This document shows positions 1 to 8,863 of a DNA stretch of 56,861 bases, piece after piece. This DNA is from Sphingobacterium sp. (lineage in GTDB: Bacteria; Bacteroidota; Bacteroidia; Sphingobacteriales; Sphingobacteriaceae), in NCBI GenBank assembly GCA_031277715.1, contig JAITLW010000317.1, positions 1 to 56,861 on the forward strand. The letters run 5' to 3'. The stretch's first letter is position 1. The number at the start of each line of letters is the position of its first letter. The notes beneath the pieces were generated by a model. That model had not been told where the DNA came from, did not search any database, and worked only from the letters and a program-made list of their open reading frames with translations. Made by a program: the position numbers and the translations under genes.

Positions 1-659
1 CCTACTTCTTCATACAAAGCCAATGCCTTTTTCAAATCTCCGATCAACACCGCATAAATTTCAGAAGAGTTTTTACGCTTCATGCTGATACCAACCACTT
101 CTTTTCCCGTGTGTAAGTATAAAGGTATTCCCAATTCCTCTTTATCCATTGGCGCGAAATACTGTTGCAACTTAAAGATATAATAAGCTCTATGAACCAA
201 CATCTCGCCTTGTACACGCTTCAACTCTGCTGGATCAGCTTCTTTTAGGCCTTCAGATTGATCGATAAGCGCATTCAAGAACCCAATAACCTCATAATAC
301 TTCGTCCATATCGCGTCTGTAGTAGCGCGATCATTCATTAAGAATTTATCTGCATAAAATCTAGGCTGTGCATTAAAGTTACCTGGCGATAGATAGGTCC
401 CCATATTGGCTTCGAAATCAATATTGTCAGAATGCGCCTCTAGCATCATCTGATGAGCCTCAGTCACCACAGGCATAATACCTACAATTGGCTGTGTATT
501 CGATCGCACAAAAGCATCCAGATATCCCGCTAACGCAGACTTTAAATCTGCCAAAGTTTCAACTGCGCGTTGATTTTTTGGAGGTAAATCTAAAAACTTT
601 GTACAACTATTGAGGAGGAGTCCACCAAGTACGATATATAATAAAATGATCTTTTTCAT
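1..659 (-). CDS. SusD/RagB family nutrient-binding lipoprotein (module 1), 3' end outside window
   Basis: Outer-membrane surface lipoprotein that captures substrate for its SusC partner. The visible N-terminal 219 codons start MKKIILLYIVLGGLLLNSC, a signal peptide ending in a lipobox with Cys19, followed by the FLDLPPKNQ segment typical of SusD N-termini and helical repeat sequence (VHRAYYIFKLQQYF is the usual TPR-like helix). It starts 47 nt after the stop of the SusC gene at 707-4240, so the two are one operon. The reading frame is open to base 1 and the C-terminal half is missing from the window. The substrate cannot be inferred. Family call is firm from context and N-terminus. Confidence 0.88.
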   Translation of the reverse strand, partial: MKKIILLYIVLGGLLLNSCTKFLDLPPKNQRAVETLADLKSALAGYLDAFVRSNTQPIVGIMPVVTEAHQMMLEAHSDNIDFEANMGTYLSPGNFNAQPRFYADKFLMNDRATTDAIWTKYYEVIGFLNALIDQSEGLKEADPAELKRVQGEMLVHRAYYIFKLQQYFAPMDKEELGIPLYLHTGKEVVGISMKRKNSSEIYAVLIGDLKKALALYEEV

Positions 660-706
660 ATGTTTAAAATTTCATCCTTACCGGATATTTCTTTATCCTT
701 TGTTAA

Positions 707-3700
707 TTAGAATCCAATATTTAAAGAAAATGTATAACTCCGTGTAGTGGGATAGCCAAATGCCAACTGTGTCTCTGGATCTGTACCCGAATACGGCGAT
801 ATCGTAAACAGATTATTCGCCATCAGACCTAACTGCAACTGCTTAATGACCTTTTTAAAGAGCGATGGATTGGCACGCCACTGTAAAGCAATCTCTGTAC
901 ATTTAATATAAGCTCCTGACTCGATATCCTTGTCTGTCAAATAACCAACATAATTTGAGATATTTTGCGAATAGAAAGGAACATCCGTCACATCACCATA
1001 TTGCTTCCAACGGTATTGCTGATTTTTAAGGCGGTTCGTACGACTCGCTGTGATATCGTCTGTGGTCAGACTAGGTCCTTCTCTACGATCTTGGAATCCT
1101 TTGATCATATTGCCATTGGCAAACACGAAATTACTGGTCAAGGTATAGTTTTTATAGCGTACACGCGTGTTAAATCCACCGTAAAGCTTAGGATCCTGTT
1201 GCCCCAAGTGATAGGATCTATACTTTGTTTTCAAATCCACATCTGAGATCGAAGACAAGTCAATCAATTCATCGCCTATTACGTTTTGATTCGCATCCAA
1301 GCGTTGTGCGTTCACCATCATATGGCCGTTCGTCGGATCGATATGGCTGTATTTATACCCAAACCACGATCTTAAAGCATAACCTTCTACATTTTCAGGA
1401 TTCAAGCTAGCTATAGACGGCGTACGTTTGTAATACACCTCGTCCAAGTTATTTTTTACTGTCGTCAAGTTGGCACCAACTTCCCATAACCAGTCCTGAT
1501 TTTTGATCGCTTCAACACGTGCTGACAACTCCCATCCTTTATTCGACAAAGATCCAACGTTCACAGCAGCTTCTTTACGACCTACGGAAACTGGCAACAT
1601 CACTTTATCCAATAAATCCGTCACTTTATTATCGTAATAATTCGCTTCTAAGTTAACTCTGCTATTCAATACAGATATCTGCACCCCATAGTTGATATCA
1701 CGTTTCTTTTCCCACTTCAGAACTGGATTACCATAAGTAAAGCCATTCGCCTTGACAACGTCATCGTATACCAAAGCAGAGAGTCTGTACGTATGGAATG
1801 GATATACCGACCTGTTGATACTACCCGTGTATCCATAACCGTAGGAGAATACTAATCGATTCAACCAAGATGCTTGTTCTTTTATAAAAGTTTCTTCATG
1901 CGCATTCCATTTGGCACCAGCCGACCACAATGGTGTAAACTGATTTGCAGAGCCTATGATATCCACCCCATCCGAACGGAAGTTTGCATTCAACACATAT
2001 TTATTATCATAAGCATAAGCTGCTGATCCTATAAAAGAAACGGATCTGTTTTTCTCATAATAAGTACCCCCTAAGCGACTTAAATCCATCTCCTTGTACC
2101 TGGTCTTTTGTATATCGTCCCAAGATGGATATCCTGTCATGCGATAGTCTTGTAGGTACACCGGATTGTAGTGAAAGAATCTATTGTTGGTACGCTCTGA
2201 AACCTCGTTTGCGACAAATCCTTGTACAAAATGTTTCTGTGCAAAAGTCTTATTGTACTCTACGGTGTTTCGTACCGTATAATCAATCGTTTTTCCCGAA
2301 TTCTCTTCTAAAAACCCTTGATTATATTTTTCTAAAAGCCCAGCACCAACAGTTTTCACACTGTTTAACCAGTTGTCAGCATAAGAGCGATAAGTACCCG
2401 CACGGGACTCGTCCATAGTCTGTACATTCGTATAATTCAATACTGCTGAACCCCGATACTGAAAACCATCTAAGAATTTCCATTCGACCCCCAGCTGCCC
2501 CCTTACGTTACCGTAATCAGTCGTTAAGGTATTTTCGCGCAGTTCGCGCACTATATTGAAGTTTTCGTAATTCATATAAGACGACAACCCTATATCACCA
2601 CGAAGATCCCTATAACTCTGATCCCAGGCATAAGATCCATCGGTATTATACGGGCGCTCATAAGGGTTGGCAAACATAGCATAGCGGAAGGGATCTAATT
2701 TCGATTGTCCTTCTTGGTTTTTCTTAATCGTTGAGTACAGGTTAAAATCAACCAACAACTTTTCGGTAAAATTACGCGTCAATTTTGCATTCATACCACC
2801 TTGCTTGAACTTGTTCTCCATCAATGTGCCGTTCGCGTCTTGATAATTTACAGAAACATTATATTGCAATTTTGTACTTCCGCCTGACATAGCCACATTA
2901 TGCGACTGTTGATAAGCTGGATTATATAAGGCATCAATCCAATCTGTATTAGTTTGGCCCAACTCCGCAATCTGTCTTTCAGCCTCTGCTGAAGTGATCA
3001 TTCCATTATCAACTTGTTTAAGCAATTGATTCACACGTCCACCATATCCCGGATGAAAGTCCTGATATATTTCACGCTCAAATGCAATCTTCTCTGTCGA
3101 GTTCATGAAATTAAATCCATTTTTTGGGCGCATCGTCAAGCCTTGCTTAGTGGTATAATTGATGTAGTCTTTCCCTACTTCACCACGCTTTGTCGTGATA
3201 ACAATAACACCATTAGCTGCACGCGCCCCATAGATAGATGCTGCAGTTGCATCACGCAGGATATCAATCGAAGCGATATCCTCAGGAGGGATATTGCCAA
3301 TACCATTGGTCAATAGATTATTGATATTGGAACTACTTTTATCCATACCTGCGTCATCTCCCGTTTGTAAAGGCATTCCATCCAAAATAATCAAAGGTTC
3401 TCCACTACCGGTCATCGTATTACTCCCCCGGATTACAATTGATCCTGTTTCACCTGGCCTTCCCGAACCTGAGCGCACGTAGACACCTGTCATCTTACCT
3501 CGCAATGCTTTGTCAACGGTCGTTATACCCGCCCCCTCTAAATCTTCACCCTTTATGGACGACACATTACCTACCAACTTACTACGCTCACGCTTCTGCA
3601 AACCTGTGGAGACAACGACATCTTCTATCTCTTGTGCCTTTATCTTTAATGCCACCATGACCGTTTTCTCCGTGCCTACGATCAACTCAGCAGGATGATA

Positions 3701-4240
3701 ACCAATACTATTGGCTACAATTTCCTGGGCTGGCGCAATTCGTTGCATTTTAAAATTTCCGTTTTTATCTGTTGATGTTCCAATTTTAGTTCCCTTAATC
3801 AATAAAGTCGCTCCTACGACTGGTTTGCCGTGTTCATCAACAACCTTTCCCCGAATAGTATCTTTCTGTGCTGTCTGCATAGCAACAGCGGCCGTTGAAG
3901 TAACCGTTGCCTTTTCGGTTCTTTTCTTTACCAATACCTGTTGTCCAGAAATTTTAAATTCGAGATTCGTTTCTTTCTCTAATAGCTGGATAACACGCTC
4001 GATAGAACAATTACTACAATCGAAAGAAATTGTTGGAGAACTTGCTACTGCTTTGTCATATAGAAAAACATAGTTACTTTGCTTTTCAATCTGATTGAAA
4101 ATAGCCGTCAATGACTTTTGCTTCACAGAAATATTAATCTGCGCCAGGGCCATTCCCACCTGAAAGATTGCTAGGCACAGCAGTATCGTTTTGATAGGAT
4201 ACTTCCTCACATGCCTGTACTTCATGAAAAGATGCTTCAT
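707..4240 (-). CDS. SusC/RagA TonB-linked outer membrane receptor with STN signalling domain (module 1)
   Basis: Imports a SusD-captured substrate across the outer membrane using TonB energy. The 1177 residues show a signal peptide to about residue 34 (GMALAQ), an STN domain (about 36-105) that contacts FecR, a carboxypeptidase-regulatory-like domain (about 129-205, GKVVDEHGKPVVGATLLIKG), a TonB-box-like IEDVVVSTG (205-213), a plug (about 215-350, with LIILDGMP and AASIYGARAANGVIVITTK) and a beta-barrel ending in SLNIGF with the terminal Phe used by the BAM machinery. A second Met at residue 6 is an alternative start. FecR lies 52 nt upstream and SusD 47 nt downstream, so expression is probably FecI-driven. 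Full length for the family; substrate unknown. Confidence 0.95.
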   Translation of the reverse strand: MKHLFMKYRHVRKYPIKTILLCLAIFQVGMALAQINISVKQKSLTAIFNQIEKQSNYVFLYDKAVASSPTISFDCSNCSIERVIQLLEKETNLEFKISGQQVLVKKRTEKATVTSTAAVAMQTAQKDTIRGKVVDEHGKPVVGATLLIKGTKIGTSTDKNGNFKMQRIAPAQEIVANSIGYHPAELIVGTEKTVMVALKIKAQEIEDVVVSTGLQKRERSKLVGNVSSIKGEDLEGAGITTVDKALRGKMTGVYVRSGSGRPGETGSIVIRGSNTMTGSGEPLIILDGMPLQTGDDAGMDKSSSNINNLLTNGIGNIPPEDIASIDILRDATAASIYGARAANGVIVITTKRGEVGKDYINYTTKQGLTMRPKNGFNFMNSTEKIAFEREIYQDFHPGYGGRVNQLLKQVDNGMITSAEAERQIAELGQTNTDWIDALYNPAYQQSHNVAMSGGSTKLQYNVSVNYQDANGTLMENKFKQGGMNAKLTRNFTEKLLVDFNLYSTIKKNQEGQSKLDPFRYAMFANPYERPYNTDGSYAWDQSYRDLRGDIGLSSYMNYENFNIVRELRENTLTTDYGNVRGQLGVEWKFLDGFQYRGSAVLNYTNVQTMDESRAGTYRSYADNWLNSVKTVGAGLLEKYNQGFLEENSGKTIDYTVRNTVEYNKTFAQKHFVQGFVANEVSERTNNRFFHYNPVYLQDYRMTGYPSWDDIQKTRYKEMDLSRLGGTYYEKNRSVSFIGSAAYAYDNKYVLNANFRSDGVDIIGSANQFTPLWSAGAKWNAHEETFIKEQASWLNRLVFSYGYGYTGSINRSVYPFHTYRLSALVYDDVVKANGFTYGNPVLKWEKKRDINYGVQISVLNSRVNLEANYYDNKVTDLLDKVMLPVSVGRKEAAVNVGSLSNKGWELSARVEAIKNQDWLWEVGANLTTVKNNLDEVYYKRTPSIASLNPENVEGYALRSWFGYKYSHIDPTNGHMMVNAQRLDANQNVIGDELIDLSSISDVDLKTKYRSYHLGQQDPKLYGGFNTRVRYKNYTLTSNFVFANGNMIKGFQDRREGPSLTTDDITASRTNRLKNQQYRWKQYGDVTDVPFYSQNISNYVGYLTDKDIESGAYIKCTEIALQWRANPSLFKKVIKQLQLGLMANNLFTISPYSGTDPETQLAFGYPTTRSYTFSLNIGF

Positions 4241-4292
4241 AATGGTTTTAAGGTTAAATAAAAATTATAGTTGATTGATTGTTAGTTTTGTA

Positions 4293-5327
4293 TTAGTTCT
4301 TTTCGACTTGTACTTCGATATCAAAGAATCGAAGCATATCGACCACTTCTTTCATCGAATCGGTCCGTTTGATACGCCCTGATATTTTCTTAGAGGCATC
4401 CTGTTGTTTTATACCGATCGACACGGGATACCATCGTTCCAGCTCTTTCACTATCGCCTCAGCACCTGCGTCTTCAAAGTAAAAATCTCCATTCTTCCAG
4501 GCAATGACCGACTCCGCATCTGCAAGCGTCCGAACGGTTGGTTTCGCTTTCCCATCTAGCTGCACCAGTTGTTCGGATGGTTTTAACACCCTATTATTAT
4601 TTTTGTCTGATCCACTTACTTCTACGGACCCTTCCAACAAGGTGACCGACTTAGCAGCCTCTTCCTTGTATTGTCGAACATTAAAATGTGTTCCCAATAC
4701 CTTTACCTGTTGTTCATTCATCTTTACCAAAAAGGGAGATTTCTTATTGTGGGCCACTTCAAAATATGCCTCGCCATCGATTATCACCTCCCGTTGGTTT
4801 TCTTCAAAACGCGCAGGAAAAGTTATTTTTGAGGAAGCATTAAGCCATACATTAGTACCATCGGAGAGAACAATATGTAACTGCTTGCCTCTTCCAGTTT
4901 CGACCATCTGTTGCTTGCCCAAAAGCTCACTTTCATCCAGCTTTCGAAAATCCAAATCATAATTTTCGTCCGCGAGATACGCGATATTACTATCTAACCC
5001 TTTTGTTGCATCCAGAAAAATGGTATCTCCATTGGAAAGCACCAGTCTGGATACAGAACTAGCATCAGCAAAAACTTCCTTTAGATGTTTTTCTTCCAAC
5101 AACTCCTGTGTCGTGGCATTGCGGTACATCCATATAGACGCTGACAACACTAGCGCACACACAGCTACCGCAGCAGCCCATTTATTTTTGTAAAAAGGCA
5201 ATACTTTAGCCTCGGTAATCGTATCGAGACTACGATCTCCATCTTGCTGGGCTTTGCTTACAATACCTCGCCAGATTTCATCTTTTTTATCGTTATTCGG
5301 TTTATTGGATAGCCAACGCATCATCAT
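4293..5327 (-). CDS. FecR family anti-sigma factor (module 1)
   Basis: Inner-membrane regulator that holds the FecI sigma until the STN domain of the neighbouring SusC signals. Of 344 residues, a short cytoplasmic part is followed by one membrane helix (about 49-67, WAAAVAVCALVLSASIW), a periplasmic FecR domain (about 143-240, with LSDGTNVWLNASSKITFP and GEAYFEVAHNKKSPF) and a C-terminal DUF4974 domain (about 275-344). Three ATG codons in a row leave the exact start uncertain by two residues. Unlike the other three modules, the cognate FecI is more than 560 nt upstream, separated by a dispersed repeat, so the pair may not share one transcript. Its cytoplasmic part is shorter than in the other FecR proteins here. 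Confidence 0.93.
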   Translation of the reverse strand: MMMRWLSNKPNNDKKDEIWRGIVSKAQQDGDRSLDTITEAKVLPFYKNKWAAAVAVCALVLSASIWMYRNATTQELLEEKHLKEVFADASSVSRLVLSNGDTIFLDATKGLDSNIAYLADENYDLDFRKLDESELLGKQQMVETGRGKQLHIVLSDGTNVWLNASSKITFPARFEENQREVIIDGEAYFEVAHNKKSPFLVKMNEQQVKVLGTHFNVRQYKEEAAKSVTLLEGSVEVSGSDKNNNRVLKPSEQLVQLDGKAKPTVRTLADAESVIAWKNGDFYFEDAGAEAIVKELERWYPVSIGIKQQDASKKISGRIKRTDSMKEVVDMLRFFDIEVQVEKN

Positions 5328-5454
5328 ATTTTTGAGTTCTATAGTTATAGTCTGTCTTTTTTTGAAAACATACTATATGGGAATGTAAATTTTTTAAATT
5401 TTATTAATGTGTTATTAAAAATTGCGGCTGAAGAAGTTTAAGGAGTTTTTTTGT

Positions 5455-5892
5455 GCCTAAGTCACCGGCACTGGTGATAAGGTTTTGCTTGATCAAAACC
5501 TTAAGAAAAATCAAGGCTTGGGTATTGTTACGCTAAAAACAGTTCGAAGTCCGGAATGTATTTGAGCCGTTGCACTTCTTAAATCCATTCTCGTCGGACT
5601 TCTTCCGTTTTCTTAACGCGACAACACCCTAGGCTCTCTATTTTCACTTTATACGAATTGAATACTTATCATTTGACAGTTTAGGTGATGGTTTAGCACC
5701 CTGTATAAGCATTCACTTACACCTTCGGTAAATGTCACCTTAGCGGGTTGCCAATTTTAGGAATAGTAATCCGTTGTGGCAAGCCGGCACAGTGACGAGT
5801 TTTGGATTACTTTTGAGGGAAAAGTAGCATGCCTTGCGCCGGCAGAGAGGCGCATAAAAACCTTCATTTAATCCCTCCTTAAATCCCTTTTA
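5455..5892. repeat. Dispersed intergenic repeat, copy A
   Basis: Fills most of the gap between the module-1 FecI and FecR genes. It opens with a hairpin (9-bp stem, 5479-5487 with 5494-5502, loop CTTGAT). Six bases later comes a 28-nt block (5509-5536) identical to 33328-33355. It ends with a 38-nt block (5828-5865) matching 33653-33690 with one difference. The middle is unrelated to the other copies. No convincing reading frame. The rest of the gap (5328-5454) is AT-rich with nothing recognisable. Confidence 0.7.
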
Positions 5893-6468
5893 AAACTTAA
5901 TAAAAAACAAAAACAACAGCCATGTTGCTTTATCGCCGAAGCGCAACTTAAAGCGCTTCAATGCAGACGAGATCTGGTTGCGTACCGTTTGTACAGATAT
6001 ACCCAGTTTGTCCGCGATCTGTTGGGCAGAAAGATTCTCAAACCGGCTTAATATAAATACCTCCCGCATTTTGTCAGGCATCGCATCAATTTCCTTCTTT
6101 ACCAATTGATTTTCTTCTGAAAAGTCCTCCTGTTCGCCCTCCTGAAAACTATAATCCCAATATTCTTCCTGCTCATTGAGGGGTACAAAAATAGGAAGCC
6201 GGTCCCGTTGCGCATAGAAATCATAAATCTTATGTCTGAGCATAGATAGCAGATAAGCCTCTATATTACTCTTTACATGCCAATAGCCCCGATTTTTCCA
6301 GATAATATAGAATACATCCTGGGTGATATCAGAAGCATCTTCTTCCCGCGGTAATTTTTGAAGAGCCATGCGGTACACCCTCTTCCAATAGCTATCGAAT
6401 AGCTTCTTAAAAGCATTGGGATCAGCATCGTTGATCGCCTGTACCATTTCAAGATCTTCCCTTTTCAC
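5890..6468 (-). CDS. FecI-type ECF sigma factor (module 1)
   Basis: Extracytoplasmic-function sigma factor that presumably drives the adjacent SusC/SusD genes when FecR is triggered. The 192 residues hold a region 2 (DPNAFKKLFDSYWKRVYRMA, DASDITQDVFYIIWKNR) and a region 4 helix-turn-helix (LSAQQIADKLGISVQTVRNQ). The protein ends in a strongly hydrophobic tail (WLLFLFFIKF), a feature shared by all four SusC-linked sigma factors here. The last bases overlap dispersed repeat A, which sits directly downstream. It lies downstream of module 2 but behind that module's terminator, so it probably has its own promoter, which I could not identify. Confidence 0.93.
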   Translation of the reverse strand: MKREDLEMVQAINDADPNAFKKLFDSYWKRVYRMALQKLPREEDASDITQDVFYIIWKNRGYWHVKSNIEAYLLSMLRHKIYDFYAQRDRLPIFVPLNEQEEYWDYSFQEGEQEDFSEENQLVKKEIDAMPDKMREVFILSRFENLSAQQIADKLGISVQTVRNQISSALKRFKLRFGDKATWLLFLFFIKF

Positions 6469-6604
6469 AATGTGAGCGATTTATCCGTTATTAGGAGAGT
6501 TAGTGTAAATTTAGAGGTCAAGTATAAGAAAAAGCCGGGAGAAGCTAAAATTATGTAAAGAATTTTGTGGAGAAGTCCCCGTCTACAGAAACCACTGAAA
6601 CGCA

Positions 6605-6645
6605 AAAAGGCCCTATTCCATAAAGAATAGGGGCCCTTTTTAAAC
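6605..6645 (-). terminator. Rho-independent terminator of the module 2 operon
   Basis: Hairpin with GGCCCCTATTC pairing to GAATAGGGCC (one bulge) and followed on the minus strand by TTTTT. It sits 19 nt past the stop of the retropepsin-like gene. The complementary A-run makes it potentially bidirectional. Confidence 0.85.
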
Positions 6646-6663
6646 ACAACAACAATTAATCCA

Positions 6664-7572
6664 TTATTTATGCTTCATCACCAATTGCATATCATAGCAA
6701 TTGATCTCACCTTTCAAATAATCAAAATCAACATAGAAGTATTTAAAAAACTGAAAACCAAGGATCCCGAGAATGTTCTTCTCAACATCATATCCCGGCA
6801 TCTGCGCCAACGTCATTCCGATTCCATCCATGCGCAATCCACCAACCGTTAGGCTAGCGAGGGTCCCTCTTCTTACTGTTGCAGCTGTGCCCGCATGGCT
6901 CATTGCTACCTGCGCAGACTCTTTCCATACGGAGCGGATACTGTCTTCCAGAGAGACTTCCAATATATTATCCGTCGCTCCCGTATCCATTATCCAATTG
7001 TAATTTTTACCCTGTACACTTGCTTGTGCGACCGGGAATCCATTGATCAGCTGAAAAGGCAAAGTCAAAGTAGGCTTCAACCCCTGCACATCGGTGGCCG
7101 TAACACTGCTTTTACTCAAACGTATCTTACGGGTTGCAAAATTACACTGCAATTGATAATTCTTAAAAAGAGCTGTACCTATCAGTCCCAACACCTCTTC
7201 TCCCGCGTCGCCCTGCATTGCTGCCAGATTCATCGCAGGATACTGCTGGTCTACAATACTCAAACCTTCCCATACAAAAGAATCAACTTTCACCATACTT
7301 ATTGCTTGCCCATCTCCCATTCCCAATGCCTTTTGATTAGACTGTACACCTTTGAAATACTGATTATTCAACAATAGCAAAGCATTACTTCCGGTATCCA
7401 CCAAAAACCAGCCTGTCTTACCGTTTACTGTAGCTTTTACATACATCAGTCCTCCCATAAACCGAAAGTCACTCTCCAGTTGCTCCGGGAAAGTACTCGT
7501 CTGGCCTAAAGCAAGGTTAAACGATAAAATAAAGCTACAGATCAGATAAATTATCTTCTTATATATATACAT
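6664..7572 (-). CDS. Secreted retropepsin-like aspartyl protease with two DTG motifs
   Basis: Likely periplasmic or surface aspartic peptidase. Of 302 residues, the first ~23 form a signal peptide (ICSFILSFNLALGQ). Two active-site-like motifs follow: WFLVDTGSNALLLL (DTG at 59-61) and WIMDTGATDNIL (DTG at 196-198). Each is followed by a hydrophobic glycine segment (LGLIGTALF, LGILGFQFF), so the chain looks like two fused retropepsin halves, each supplying one catalytic Asp. It is the last gene of the module 2 operon, 10 nt after the thioredoxin-fold gene and just before a terminator. Family knowledge supports peptidase activity; involvement in processing an imported peptide is inference from position. 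Confidence 0.82.
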   Translation of the reverse strand: MYIYKKIIYLICSFILSFNLALGQTSTFPEQLESDFRFMGGLMYVKATVNGKTGWFLVDTGSNALLLLNNQYFKGVQSNQKALGMGDGQAISMVKVDSFVWEGLSIVDQQYPAMNLAAMQGDAGEEVLGLIGTALFKNYQLQCNFATRKIRLSKSSVTATDVQGLKPTLTLPFQLINGFPVAQASVQGKNYNWIMDTGATDNILEVSLEDSIRSVWKESAQVAMSHAGTAATVRRGTLASLTVGGLRMDGIGMTLAQMPGYDVEKNILGILGFQFFKYFYVDFDYLKGEINCYDMQLVMKHK

Positions 7573-7582
7573 CGTATTCTTC

Positions 7583-8860
7583 TTAATTGGTCACAATCTG
7601 AGGTGTTGGCATCACAGCAGTCACTTTCTTAACAAACTCCTCGGCCGAAACTTTTTCATACTCCGGTCTATTCTTTTTCAGCTGGTCCATAGCACGCTCG
7701 GCATAGGCATAGCTCTTAGTTAGATCACCAGAAAAAAAGTACACTTTAGTAAACAGCTGCAACATGGATAAATCGCTCGCCGATTCAAAATCCTTAACAA
7801 ACGTCAGCACAAGCTGTACATCCTCCTGATTACTGCCATCACGCAAGACCATATTGGCCAACTGCTGGATCTGAGTCGCCTCCAGATCCGTTGTCCCATT
7901 CTCCTTTACAATTGCTTTTGCTTTTTCGTAAGAAAGCTGTGGGTCAAACAATTTACCATATTTGGCGATGTTAAAGTCAGCCTGCAGGTTCGCCTGTTTG
8001 GCAGGATAAAATTGATTAAAATAAGCCCTTAAACCATTTTCATTGATTCCACGGTTGGTCTTTCCAGTTGCCGGGTCGACCGAGATGGTCATTGCCTTAG
8101 ACATCACTCCTGATTCGATTACCCTAGAAAAATAACGTTGCCCTTTCTCTTCTCCTTTAATCCTGATTACTTCAGCCCGGTTCTTCCATAATTGAAGAAA
8201 ATACGGACTTTCCGCTCCCGTTGTCATAAACATCATCACGTCCACAGCAGTCTCCGTCAAGGGAGAACTGTTCGCTGCGATAAAATCATCCGCTACAACC
8301 TCCATCTTTGGGTCATTGGCCGAAGCCAGCTTCTGCAAATACCCTAACACAAACGTTCCGGAGCGATTACCCTCCTGATACAATTTGTGCATATGTGCAA
8401 TTTGTTGATTGGGATCTATCGCTTCCCGTCCGAGCGTTACAAATTCAGGTCCAGTCCGGCTTCCCCCAGCCTGATGAATCAGATTTCCCTTAGGGTCAAA
8501 AAACAGATAACAGGGATAAGCGGCAATTGTATAAGTTTTTTCAAACCAGGCCGCATCCGCATAACGCGCTTTTACCGCGTCCGAATCTTTCACCGTCTTA
8601 TCCATTTGGATCTTAAAGTTGATAAAGTTGGCATTGTAAAAATCACCCACTTCCTTTTGCGGAAATACATTTCTATCCATCTCTATACATGGACCGCACC
8701 AGGTCGTATAGGCATCAACAAAAATATGCTTACCTGTTTTTTCTGCCAAAGCAACCACCTCTTTCCAACTTTTATCCATCTCAAAGCTAATCCCTTGAGC
8801 CATAACAAGGGAGTGCAGGAAAATCCCTGCAACTCCTAATACTATTTTCTTTAAATTCAT
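7583..8860 (-). CDS. Secreted thioredoxin-fold protein with long C-terminal domain
   Basis: Periplasmic thiol-disulfide protein. The 425 residues begin with a signal peptide (to about residue 22, LHSLVMAQ), then a thioredoxin-like domain whose active site WCGPC lies at 54-58 after KTGKHIFVDAYTT, as in the thioredoxin_7/DUF255-like group. A cis-Pro position (AAYPCYLFFD) carries an extra Cys. From about residue 150 onward the sequence is helical and resembles no domain I recognise. Three nt separate it from the PKD-like gene and 10 nt from the retropepsin-like gene, so it is part of the SusCD operon. Redox activity is well supported by the motif; the partner is unknown. Confidence 0.85.
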   Translation of the reverse strand: MNLKKIVLGVAGIFLHSLVMAQGISFEMDKSWKEVVALAEKTGKHIFVDAYTTWCGPCIEMDRNVFPQKEVGDFYNANFINFKIQMDKTVKDSDAVKARYADAAWFEKTYTIAAYPCYLFFDPKGNLIHQAGGSRTGPEFVTLGREAIDPNQQIAHMHKLYQEGNRSGTFVLGYLQKLASANDPKMEVVADDFIAANSSPLTETAVDVMMFMTTGAESPYFLQLWKNRAEVIRIKGEEKGQRYFSRVIESGVMSKAMTISVDPATGKTNRGINENGLRAYFNQFYPAKQANLQADFNIAKYGKLFDPQLSYEKAKAIVKENGTTDLEATQIQQLANMVLRDGSNQEDVQLVLTFVKDFESASDLSMLQLFTKVYFFSGDLTKSYAYAERAMDQLKKNRPEYEKVSAEEFVKKVTAVMPTPQIVTN

Positions 8861-8863
8861 AGT

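Noticed and set aside
4504..4962. 152-codon plus-strand frame opposite FecR
   Set aside because: Antisense to a well-supported gene; its Ser/Thr/Cys-rich product is typical of a shadow frame.
6465..6647. 60-codon frame between module 1 and module 2
   Set aside because: Runs through the module 2 terminator and overlaps the FecI start; better explained as noncoding.
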